From: Stenotrophomonas lactitubi
Lineage (GTDB): Bacteria; Pseudomonadota; Gammaproteobacteria; Xanthomonadales; Xanthomonadaceae
DNA: 64,000 bases
Assembly: GCF_002803515.1 (NCBI RefSeq)
Contig: NZ_PHQX01000001.1
Span: 2,852,001-2,916,000 of the forward strand
Reading direction: 5' to 3'
Under the pieces are notes generated by a model. It made no database searches. It was given only the letters and a program-made list of their open reading frames with translations, and was not told the DNA's origin. Position numbers and translations under genes: made by a program. How positions within the stretch are numbered: the first letter of the stretch is position 1; each line of letters begins with the position of its first letter. Of this stretch, positions 35,826 through 43,191 are shown one piece after another.

Positions 35826-37529
35826 GTGCCCGTTGCCCTGCCCCGCCGCTGGCACCTTCCCCTGCTGTGGCTGCTGATCGTGATGGCGTTGGCTGCCGGT
35901 CTTGGCATGCGCCAGCCGCAGCCACCGGACGAGCCACGGTTCGTACTGGCCGCGCGGGCCATGGTGGAGAGCGGCGAGTGGCTGCTGCCGCACCGGGGCA
36001 GTGAGCTGTACGCCGAAAAGCCGCCGGTGTTCATGTGGCTGCAGGCCGCTGCCCATCAGGTGGTCGGCAGCTGGCAGTGGTCGTTCCTGCTGCCGTCGCT
36101 GCTGGCCGCGCTGCTCAGTCTGTGGCTGGTTTCGGACCTGGCGCGCCGACTGTGGTCGCCACGCCATTCGCTGTACGCACTTGGCGCACTGTTCTGCACC
36201 CTGCAGTTCGGCCTGATGGCCAAGCGCGCGCAGATCGACATGGTGCTGGTGGGCATGACCACGCTGGCCCTGTGGGGCCTGCTGCGCCACCTCTGCGAGC
36301 GCCGCAACCTGCCGGCGCTGTGGCTGGCCGGCTTCGCCGCTGGCGTCGGCACGGTGACCAAGGGTGTGGGCTTCCTGCCGCTGCTGATGGTGCTGCCCTG
36401 GTTCGGCTGGTGGCTGTACCAACGCCGTCGCGGCCAGCAGGTGGACGGCCCCCACCCCGCCAGCCTGCTGTGGCTGGTTCCGGCCTTCCTGCTGGGCACG
36501 GCGGTATGGCTGGCGCCGCTGGGCTGGGCGCTGCTGCATGAACCCAGTGCATCGTTGCAGTCGTACGCACACGAACTGCTGTTCAAGCAGACCGGCACCC
36601 GCTATGCCAACGCCTGGCATCATCGCCAGCCGGTCTGGTATTACCTGCAGGTGATCGCCACCCTGTGGCTGCCCGGCGCCCTGCTGCTGCCGCTGATGAT
36701 CAAGCCGTGGTGGCGTCGCCTGCGTCGCGGTGACCAGCGCCAATGGCTGCTGCTGGGCTGGGCCGCGCTGGTCCTGCTGTTCTTCACTGCCAGCCCCGGC
36801 AAGCGTGAGGTGTATGTGCTGCCGATGTTGCCGGCGATGGCACTGGCAGTTGCACCGTTGCTGCCCGGCCTGCTGCGTCGCCTGTGCGTGCGCCGCTACC
36901 TGTTCGGCTACAGCCTGCTGCTGATGCTGGCTACCGGCGCGCTTGGCGTGATGATGCTGACCGACAGCCCCTGGGCGCAGGCGCAGCTGGCACGGCGGGC
37001 GATGCCCGACACGTTGCTGCCCGTATTCGGCGATGGCCTGCTGACCTTCGCCATCGCCGTGGCGACGCTGGCGGTATGGCTGCGGGTACGACGCGCGGCC
37101 ACACTCGTACTGCTCACCCACGGCCTGTTGTGGATGCTGTACGGACTGGTGCTGATACCGGCGCTGGACCCCTACGCCTCGGCGTCGGCGGTGATGCGCC
37201 GGGTGGGCACGCGGATCGGCCCCGATGCGGAACTTGCGCTGGTGGCCTGGCGCGAACAGAACCTGCTGCAGGCCGACCGGCCGGTACGTGAGTTCGGTTT
37301 CAAGCGGCCGTGGGCGGAGCAGTGGCACGACGCTGGCCCATGGTTGGCCGAGGCCCCGGACAAGCGCTGGTTGCTGGTGCTGGACAAGGCGATGAGCCCC
37401 TGTGTCGATCCGGCCCAGGTCATCGAGATCGGTGTTGCAAACCGTAATCGTTGGCAGTTGCTTCCGGGTACTGCGTGGGACCCGGCGTGCCACGCCGAAC
37501 GCGCCGGCGCCAACGACGATGAAGACTGA
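35826..37529 (+). CDS. ArnT-like glycosyltransferase (GT39/PMT superfamily)
   Basis: A 567-residue membrane glycosyltransferase with about 12 hydrophobic segments. The first periplasmic loop DEPRFVLAARAMVESGEW and the following LYAEKPPVFMWLQA match the ArnT/PMT catalytic loop; ArnT moves 4-amino-4-deoxy-arabinose onto lipid A. The synthesis genes (arnBCAD) are not nearby, so the donor sugar could differ. I prefer the GTG at 35826, with GGAG 6 bases upstream; an ATG at 35799 and a GTG at 35784 are alternatives. The gene is divergent from the ColR-like gene and upstream of PAP2 and eptA. Confidence 0.8.
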   Translation: MPVALPRRWHLPLLWLLIVMALAAGLGMRQPQPPDEPRFVLAARAMVESGEWLLPHRGSELYAEKPPVFMWLQAAAHQVVGSWQWSFLLPSLLAALLSLWLVSDLARRLWSPRHSLYALGALFCTLQFGLMAKRAQIDMVLVGMTTLALWGLLRHLCERRNLPALWLAGFAAGVGTVTKGVGFLPLLMVLPWFGWWLYQRRRGQQVDGPHPASLLWLVPAFLLGTAVWLAPLGWALLHEPSASLQSYAHELLFKQTGTRYANAWHHRQPVWYYLQVIATLWLPGALLLPLMIKPWWRRLRRGDQRQWLLLGWAALVLLFFTASPGKREVYVLPMLPAMALAVAPLLPGLLRRLCVRRYLFGYSLLLMLATGALGVMMLTDSPWAQAQLARRAMPDTLLPVFGDGLLTFAIAVATLAVWLRVRRAATLVLLTHGLLWMLYGLVLIPALDPYASASAVMRRVGTRIGPDAELALVAWREQNLLQADRPVREFGFKRPWAEQWHDAGPWLAEAPDKRWLLVLDKAMSPCVDPAQVIEIGVANRNRWQLLPGTAWDPACHAERAGANDDED

Positions 37530-37641
37530 ACGACGATTCGCGCCGGGTGCGTATTAACCCGGCGCAAACGCATGTACGACCCTTCTCCGACATGCCAGTG
37601 ACGAGCATGGCCGCGGATTCCCGTAACGGCCCCTTCCCTGC

Positions 37642-38394
37642 ATGCCCGCTCGTCCTCTTGCCCCGGCAGTCTCCTTCGCGCCATCGCTGTTGGCGTCGCG
37701 TTTTGCCGTTACCCATCTTTGGCTGCCCTCTGTCATCGGCATTGCGGTGTTCACCCTGCTGATGGGCTTCGGTGGCGACCAGTGGCTGGCCGACCATCTG
37801 TTCCGCCTGGAGGGCGGTCAATGGGCCCTGCAGAACAGCTGGCTGACCCGTTCGGTAGTGCATAAAGGCGGCAAATGGTTGAGCACCGCTGCGGCCTTGG
37901 TGGTGATGCTGCTGTGCTTCCACCACTGGCGTCGTGGTCGTGATCGCACGCTGCGCTGGGCGCTGCTGTATGTGGTGATTGCCATGGCTCTGGGTACGGG
38001 CGCGATTTCCCTGCTGAAGTCGCTGGTGCCGATGGACTGCCCGTGGGATCTGCTGCGCTATGGCGGACACGAACCGTTCGTCGGCCTTTTCAGCAACCGC
38101 CCGACCGGCATGGCCGCCCGCGCCTGTTTCCCCGCCGGCCACGCAAGCGCGGGATACGCGTGGCTGTGCCTGTATTTCTTCGCTCTGCTGTGGCGACCGT
38201 CGTGGCGCCGGGCCGGGCTGTGGATCGGCCTCGGCAGTGGCCTGGTGTTCGGCATCGGTCAGCAGCTTCGTGGCGCCCATTTCCTTTCGCATGACGTTGC
38301 TACCGCGTTGATATGTTGGCTGCTGTCGCTGGGCCTGTACCTGATGGTCCGCCGCCAGTTGGACCGCTCGACCCGCCAGGAGGCGATTGCATGA
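37642..38394 (+). CDS. PAP2-family membrane phosphatase
   Basis: A 250-residue integral membrane acid phosphatase. The three motifs are KSLVPMDCPWDL (a variant of KxxxxxxRP), CFPAGHASAGYAW (PSGH-like) and RGAHFLSHDVATAL (SRxxxxxHxxxD-like), set among six membrane segments. Relatives include LpxE, LpxT and undecaprenyl-diphosphate phosphatases. Directly ahead of eptA with an ATGA overlap, it probably removes or transfers lipid A phosphate, making a site for phosphoethanolamine. The first motif lacks the usual arginine-proline pair, which is worth noting. Confidence 0.83.
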   Translation: MPARPLAPAVSFAPSLLASRFAVTHLWLPSVIGIAVFTLLMGFGGDQWLADHLFRLEGGQWALQNSWLTRSVVHKGGKWLSTAAALVVMLLCFHHWRRGRDRTLRWALLYVVIAMALGTGAISLLKSLVPMDCPWDLLRYGGHEPFVGLFSNRPTGMAARACFPAGHASAGYAWLCLYFFALLWRPSWRRAGLWIGLGSGLVFGIGQQLRGAHFLSHDVATALICWLLSLGLYLMVRRQLDRSTRQEAIA

Positions 38395-40040
38395 ACGCAT
38401 CGGTCCAACGTTCCTTCCGGTTGCCGACACTGGCCAGCATCCGCGCATGGCGGCCACAGCTGTCCACCGAAGCGCTGATCATTCTCACCAGCCTGTTCTT
38501 CGCTGTGGCCGGCAATGGCCTGTTCTGGCACAGCGCCATGGCCAGCCATCCGGGCAGCCTGCGCTATGCGCTTTCGCTGCTGTTGCTGCTGCTGGGTGCA
38601 CACGGCGTGCTGCTGGGCATCCTGGTGTGGCGCTGGAATGCCAAGGTGGTGATCAGCGTACTGCTGCTGGTCACCGCGTTCGCCGCGCACTACATGAGCC
38701 GTTACCACATCTATCTGGATGCGGACATGCTGCGCAACGTGCTGGCCACCGACCCGAAGGAAAGCCGCGAACTGATGACGGTGTCGCTGCTGTGGCCGGT
38801 ACTGCTGCTGGCCGCGCTGCCGATGGTGGTGCTGTGGCGCGTTGAACTGCGCCGCCGCAGTTGGGGCCGCAGCCTGCTGTGGCGCATCGGCTTCCTGCTG
38901 GTGGCTGCGGCCACCGCACTCGGTGGCGCGCTCGTTTCATTCCAGGATGTATCGGCCCTGATGCGCAACCAGCGCGAAGTGCGCTACCTGGCAACGCCCG
39001 CCAATGTGCTGCTGGGGCTGCCGCGTGCGCTGCGCGGCGACAACCCGGTGCAACGCGCGCCGAAGTTGCCGATCGGTACCGATGCCAAGGCGACCCCGCG
39101 CGCACCGACCAGCAAGCCACGTCTGCTGGTGATCGTGATGGGCGAAACGGTACGCGCGCAGAACTGGGGCTTGAATGGCGGCCGCAATACCACGCCGGAG
39201 CTGGCCCAGGCGGCAGTGGTCAATTTCCCGGACATGCACTCATGCGGCACCAGCACGGAGGTTTCGTTGCCGTGCCTGTTCTCGCCATGGGGACGCCACG
39301 AGTACGACGAAAAGAAGATCCGCGCGCACCAATCGCTGCTGCATGTACTGAACCGCGCGGGCATCGCACCGCTGTGGCGCGACAACCAGTCCGGCTGCAA
39401 GGGCGTATGCGAGGGCCTGGACTTCCAGTCGCTGTCGGATGCAACCACGCCGGGGCTGTGTGCCGATGGCCGTTGCATGGACGAGATCCTGCTGCAGGAT
39501 CTGGCCACCCAGGTACGTGCGCGCCCGGGTGACCGGGTGGTGGTGATGCACCAGCTGGGCAACCATGGCCCGGCCTATTTCGAGCGCTACCCGCCCGCCT
39601 TCCGCCGCTTCACCCCGACCTGCGATACCCGCGACATCGGCCGCTGCACGCGCGAAGAAATCACCAACAGCTACGACAACGCCGTGCTGTACACCGACCA
39701 CTTCCTGAGCAAGACCATCGGCACGCTGCAGGGCCTGCAGGATTACGACACGGCGATGATCTACCTGTCCGACCACGGTGAATCGCTGGGCGAAAAGGGT
39801 CTGTACCTGCACGGCGTGCCATACGCGATCGCACCGGCCGAGCAGACCCGGGTACCGATGACGATGTGGTTCTCACCGGGCTTTGCCAGCAGCCGTGGGT
39901 TGGACCTGCAGTGCGTGCGCAAGCGCTCGGCCAGCTACACCGACCACGACAACCTGTTCCCGTCGGTGCTGGGGCTGATGCAGGTGAAGACCTCGCTGTA
40001 CGAGCGTGATCGCGACCTGTTCGCCGGCTGCGAGAGTTAG
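38391..40040 (+). CDS. eptA: Phosphoethanolamine transferase (EptA/MCR type)
   Basis: A 549-residue inner-membrane enzyme that adds phosphoethanolamine to lipid A, lowering negative charge and polymyxin binding. Five N-terminal membrane segments precede the periplasmic sulfatase-like domain with MGETVRAQNWGLNG, the catalytic threonine in SCGTSTEVSLPC, NHGPAYFERYP and YLSDHGESLGE. Several cysteine pairs are present as in EptA/MCR. The ATG overlaps the PAP2 stop, and AGGAGG lies 7 bases upstream. It is chromosomal, has the base composition of its neighbours and shows no sign of recent transfer. Composite repeat D follows its stop. Confidence 0.93.
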   Translation: MNASVQRSFRLPTLASIRAWRPQLSTEALIILTSLFFAVAGNGLFWHSAMASHPGSLRYALSLLLLLLGAHGVLLGILVWRWNAKVVISVLLLVTAFAAHYMSRYHIYLDADMLRNVLATDPKESRELMTVSLLWPVLLLAALPMVVLWRVELRRRSWGRSLLWRIGFLLVAAATALGGALVSFQDVSALMRNQREVRYLATPANVLLGLPRALRGDNPVQRAPKLPIGTDAKATPRAPTSKPRLLVIVMGETVRAQNWGLNGGRNTTPELAQAAVVNFPDMHSCGTSTEVSLPCLFSPWGRHEYDEKKIRAHQSLLHVLNRAGIAPLWRDNQSGCKGVCEGLDFQSLSDATTPGLCADGRCMDEILLQDLATQVRARPGDRVVVMHQLGNHGPAYFERYPPAFRRFTPTCDTRDIGRCTREEITNSYDNAVLYTDHFLSKTIGTLQGLQDYDTAMIYLSDHGESLGEKGLYLHGVPYAIAPAEQTRVPMTMWFSPGFASSRGLDLQCVRKRSASYTDHDNLFPSVLGLMQVKTSLYERDRDLFAGCES

Positions 40041-40132
40041 GGTTTGAAGGCAGGGCTGCGCCCTGCACCCGCAGAGGCCTTCAGGCAACGGCAACGGCCG
40101 AAGCAACAGCAGAAGCGGGTTTGCTGTGGGTT

Positions 40133-40234
40133 GGCGGGGTGGGTCCGGTGGCGGGAGACGCCGTAAACCCGTCCATGGGGGCTTGGCCGCGGCATCCATG
40201 CCGCGGACACTCCCGCCACCGGACCCACCCCGCC
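40133..40234 (+). repeat. 52-nt-loop stem-loop D1
   Basis: Arms 40133-40157 and 40210-40234 pair perfectly over 25 bp. Loop 40158-40209 is 52 nt, with inner hairpins around CCCGTCCATGGG and CCGCGGCATCCATGCCGCGG. Confidence 0.9.
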
Positions 40235-40270
40235 TTCGACAGTTGGCCGCAATCTGTCAGGCCATCTCTC

Positions 40271-40311
40271 GGGGTCAGATCCGTTTTCCGGAGGAAAACG
40301 GATCTGACCCC
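40271..40311. repeat. GGGGTCAGATCC palindrome in composite D
   Basis: GGGGTCAGATCCGTTTTCC (40271-40289) is perfectly inverted at 40293-40311 with a 3-base gap and followed by GTTTTTATT, giving a good terminator shape. It differs from the copy in composite C by one compensated base pair. Confidence 0.85.
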
Positions 40312-40385
40312 GTTTTTATTGTCGATACCTGACAGATGTGTCGACCAAGGTCGACACCCACCAACAGCCGCGGAGATCTGTCAGA

Positions 40386-40487
40386 GGTGGGGCGGTGTCG
40401 GAGTGCGGGGTGTCAGCCGCATGGATGCGGCTGCCAAGCCCCCATGGATGGGTTTACGGCGTCCCCGCAGTCCGACACCGCCCCGCC
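40386..40487 (-). repeat. 52-nt-loop stem-loop D2 (inverted)
   Basis: Arms 40386-40410 and 40463-40487 pair over 25 positions with two mismatches. Loop 40411-40462 is 52 nt; on the minus strand it has CCCATCCATGGG and the 8-bp inner hairpin AGCCGCATCCATGCGGCT. Confidence 0.9.
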
Positions 40488-40628
40488 ATCCCACGGAATG
40501 CGGCTTTGGCTTTGGCTTTTGATCTGGCCTCTGCGGGTGCAGGGCGCAGCCCTGCCGACCTTTGCCACTTGCGGTAGCAAGCCCTGCCCACTAGCCTTCG
40601 GCGGTCGTTCACCACCCAAGGATCGCCC

Positions 40629-42599
40629 GTGAAACACCGTCATCTCCTGCTGGCCGCGGCAATCGCCGCCGCTACGCTGGCCCTGGCCGCCTGCAAGAAG
40701 GAAGCTGCCCCAGGCACCGATACCGCCAGCAGCAGCGCACCGGCCGGCGAAACCGCTGACCAGTTCGTGGCCCGCATCAATGCCGAATTCAAGGCGGCCT
40801 ACCCGGAGATGACCTCAGCCCAGTGGCTGTCCTCCACCTACATCAACGGTGATTCAGAGCGCATCGCGGCCAAGGCCAACGAGCGTTCCCTGACCCAGCT
40901 CAACAGCTGGATCGAGCAGGCCGGCAAGTTCGACGGCAAGCCGATGAGCGAGGACAGCAAGCGCGCGATCCACCTGCTGAAACTGATGTCGTCGATGCCG
41001 GCACCGCGCGACCCGGCCAAGCTGGCCGAACTGACCCAGATCGCCACCCGCATGGAAGGCAGCTACGGCGCAGGCAAGTACTGCACCGACGCCAACGATC
41101 CGAACTCCTGCCGCCAGCTGGGCGAGCTGGAGCAGGTGCTGGCGCGCAGCCGCGACTATGACCAGCAGCTCGATGCCTGGCAGGGCTGGCACAGCACCAC
41201 CAAGAGCATGCGCGGTGACTACCAGAAGTTCGTCGGCCTGGTGAATGAAGGTGCCAAGGGCATGGGCTTCACCGATGCCGGGCAGATGTGGCGCAGTGGC
41301 TATGACATGCCGCCGGAGCAGATCGGCCCGGAAACCGATCGCCTGTGGGAACAGGTCAAGCCGATGTACGAGCAGCTGCACTGCTATGCGCGCGGCAAGC
41401 TGGACAAGACCTATGGCAAGGACAAGGCCGAGGTGGGCAACGGCCTGATCGCCGCGCACCTGATGGGCAACATGTGGCAGCAGGACTGGTCCAACCTGTG
41501 GGACCAGCTGGAACCGTACCCGGGCGCCGGCAGCCTGGACATCACCGCGGCGCTGGAAAAGCAGTACCAGACCAACCTGAGCGCGGCGCTGGCCAAGGCC
41601 GGCAAGGATGCGAACGTGGCCGCGCAGTACAAGGCACAGCGCGAAGCCGAACTGCGCACGGCCAAGCAGATGACCGAGCGTGCGCAGGACTTCTACGTGT
41701 CGCTGGGCATGCCGTCGTTGCCGCAGTCGTACTGGGACAAGACCCAGTTCATCAAGCCCGACGACCGCGACGTGGTCTGCCACGCCAGTGCCTGGGACAT
41801 GAACATGGAAGGCGACGTGCGCACCAAGATGTGCATCAAGCCCAACGAAGAGAACTTCACCACCATCTACCACGAGCTGGGCCACATCTATTACGACCTG
41901 GCCTACAACCCGCTGCCGCCGCTGTTCCAGGGCGGTGCCAACGATGGCTTCCATGAAGCGATCGGCGACACCATCGTGCTGGCGATGACGCCGAAGTACC
42001 TCAGCTCGATCGGGCTGGTCGACGCGCCGACCGAGAGCCGCGAAGCGGTCATCAACAACCAGATGCGCATGGCGCTGTCGGGCGTGTCGTTCCTGCCGTT
42101 CGGGCTGATGATCGACCGCTGGCGCTGGGGCGTGTTCGATGGTTCGATCACCGCAGACAACTACAACAAGGCCTGGTGGGACCTGAAGGCCAAGTACCAG
42201 GGCGTGGCACCGGCCACCACCCGTGGCGAAGAGTTCTTTGATCCGGGCGCCAAGTACCACGTGCCGGGCAACACCCCGTACACCCGCTACTTCCTGGCGC
42301 GCATCCTGCAGTTCCAGTTCTACAAGGGCCTGTGCGATGCCTCCGGCTTCAAGGGCCCGCTGCACGAGTGCACCTTCTACGGCAACAAGGAAGCCGGCCA
42401 GAAGTACTGGGCGATGCTGAGCAAGGGCGCCAGCCAGCCGTGGCAGGCCACGCTGAAGGAACTGACCGGCTCGGACAAGCTCGATGCCGGCCCGATGATC
42501 GAGTACTTCAGCCCGGTCAACGCCTGGTTGAAGCAGCAGAACGAAGGCCAGATGTGCGGTTGGCAGGCCAACGCGGCTCCGGCAGCGGCGGCGAAATGA
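40629..42599 (+). CDS. M2 family zinc dipeptidyl carboxypeptidase (ACE-like)
   Basis: A 656-residue lipoprotein peptidase homologous to angiotensin-converting enzyme. The N-terminus (MKHRHLLLAAAIAAATLALA followed by ACKKE) ends in a lipobox cysteine, so it should be anchored in the outer or inner membrane facing the periplasm. The zinc site is TTIYHELGHIYYDLAY with the third ligand in GFHEAIGDT, and the C-terminal active-site residues (ARILQFQFYKGLC) are present. It starts with GTG, with AAGGA about 8 bases upstream. Bacterial M2 enzymes are common in Xanthomonadaceae; the physiological peptide is unknown. A terminator follows. Confidence 0.93.
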   Translation: MKHRHLLLAAAIAAATLALAACKKEAAPGTDTASSSAPAGETADQFVARINAEFKAAYPEMTSAQWLSSTYINGDSERIAAKANERSLTQLNSWIEQAGKFDGKPMSEDSKRAIHLLKLMSSMPAPRDPAKLAELTQIATRMEGSYGAGKYCTDANDPNSCRQLGELEQVLARSRDYDQQLDAWQGWHSTTKSMRGDYQKFVGLVNEGAKGMGFTDAGQMWRSGYDMPPEQIGPETDRLWEQVKPMYEQLHCYARGKLDKTYGKDKAEVGNGLIAAHLMGNMWQQDWSNLWDQLEPYPGAGSLDITAALEKQYQTNLSAALAKAGKDANVAAQYKAQREAELRTAKQMTERAQDFYVSLGMPSLPQSYWDKTQFIKPDDRDVVCHASAWDMNMEGDVRTKMCIKPNEENFTTIYHELGHIYYDLAYNPLPPLFQGGANDGFHEAIGDTIVLAMTPKYLSSIGLVDAPTESREAVINNQMRMALSGVSFLPFGLMIDRWRWGVFDGSITADNYNKAWWDLKAKYQGVAPATTRGEEFFDPGAKYHVPGNTPYTRYFLARILQFQFYKGLCDASGFKGPLHECTFYGNKEAGQKYWAMLSKGASQPWQATLKELTGSDKLDAGPMIEYFSPVNAWLKQQNEGQMCGWQANAAPAAAAK

Positions 42600-42602
42600 A
42601 AG

Positions 42603-42634
42603 AAGGGGCGGGTCCGCGAGGATCCGCCCCTTTT
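42603..42634 (+). terminator. Terminator after the M2 peptidase
   Basis: AAGGGGCGGGTCC-GCGA-GGATCCGCCCCTT followed by TT forms a 13-bp hairpin with one G-T pair and a short T run, 4 bases after the stop codon. Confidence 0.8.
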
Positions 42635-42640
42635 GATCCG

Positions 42641-42709
42641 GTAGCGCCGGGCCATGCCCGGCGACTTTTCATCACACCGCTGCGCTCGCCGGGCATGGCC
42701 CGGCGCTAC
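42641..42709. repeat. Inverted pair of GTAG (SMAG-type) hairpins
   Basis: GTAGCGCCGGGCCATGCCCG (42641-42663) and its inverse ending CCCGGCGCTAC (42687-42709) are separated by 23 bases. This is the paired layout of SMAG/REP elements and lies between convergent genes. Confidence 0.85.
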
Positions 42710-42721
42710 CCGCGATGACGA

Positions 42722-43114
42722 TCAGTTGCTCTTCTTCGCCGCCAGCTGCGCGGCCAGGGCGGCCTTGAATTCCTCGAAGGTCTGACCCTTCTCGTTGGCT
42801 TCGGCCTGCGCTGCATCGCGCAGCGCATCCGAATAGATCAAGCGCACCGGCGTGCCCTGCCGTTCGTGCAGTTCACCGGCCTGCATGATCAGCGCCAGCA
42901 CCTGCGCCGCACTTTCGCTCTGGCCGGCAATGCGGCCATCCATGCCCAGCACCCATTCGCCATCGCGACGGACGACGCCGGCCAGCAGCGTGCGCTGGCT
43001 GTCGCGCAGTTCGGCGTGCGGCTCGACGGGCGAGGCAGTGGCGGCGGCCTTGTTGGCAGCCTGCTGTTCCTGGCGACGGCGCTGGTCGCGGCGGGATTTA
43101 GAAGAGGTCGACAT
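42722..43114 (-). CDS. Conserved-looking protein of unknown function
   Basis: A 130-residue cytoplasmic protein that I do not recognise. The N-terminus is very basic (MSTSSKSRRDQRRRQEQQAA), followed by an alanine-rich linker and a compact part (LLAGVVRRDGEWVLGMDGRI, VRLIYSDALRDAAQAEANEK) ending in AAKKSN. The basic arm suggests nucleic-acid or ribosome contact, but that is a guess. The ATG at 43114 was chosen because residues upstream are not protein-like; no strong ribosome binding site is seen for any start. It lies 17 bases from the following stop of the siderophore-interacting gene upstream. Confidence 0.6.
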   Translation of the reverse strand: MSTSSKSRRDQRRRQEQQAANKAAATASPVEPHAELRDSQRTLLAGVVRRDGEWVLGMDGRIAGQSESAAQVLALIMQAGELHERQGTPVRLIYSDALRDAAQAEANEKGQTFEEFKAALAAQLAAKKSN

Positions 43115-43191
43115 CAGTGGGGCTTGCATTGCGGGGGCGCAAGGATAACCCACGCCCCCTGCATGCTGGTTCACACCGCTACGGCATCCAC

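Larger units (their letters stand above)
40045..40558. repeat. Composite mirrored repeat D
   Basis: Fills the gap between eptA and the M2 peptidase gene. In order: hairpin GCAGGGCTGCGCCCTGC (40051-40067), ACCCGCAGAGGC, a GGCAACGGCAACGGCC tract, stem-loop D1, TTCGACAGTTGG, the GGGGTCAGATCC palindrome, GTGTCGACC-AA-GGTCGACAC, ATCTGTCAGAGG, inverted stem-loop D2, ATCCCACGG, a GGCTTTGGCTTTGGC tract and hairpin GCAGGGCGCAGCCCTGC (40539-40555). Confidence 0.85.

Noticed and set aside
38391..40040. Acquired mcr resistance gene
   Set aside because: The gene has the EptA/MCR motifs, but it overlaps the PAP2 gene, has host-like composition and no mobile elements around it, so it is the chromosomal eptA-type gene.
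13359..40487. CRISPR array
   Set aside because: The repeats are separated by kilobases, occur as inverted pairs and lack regular spacers or cas genes.
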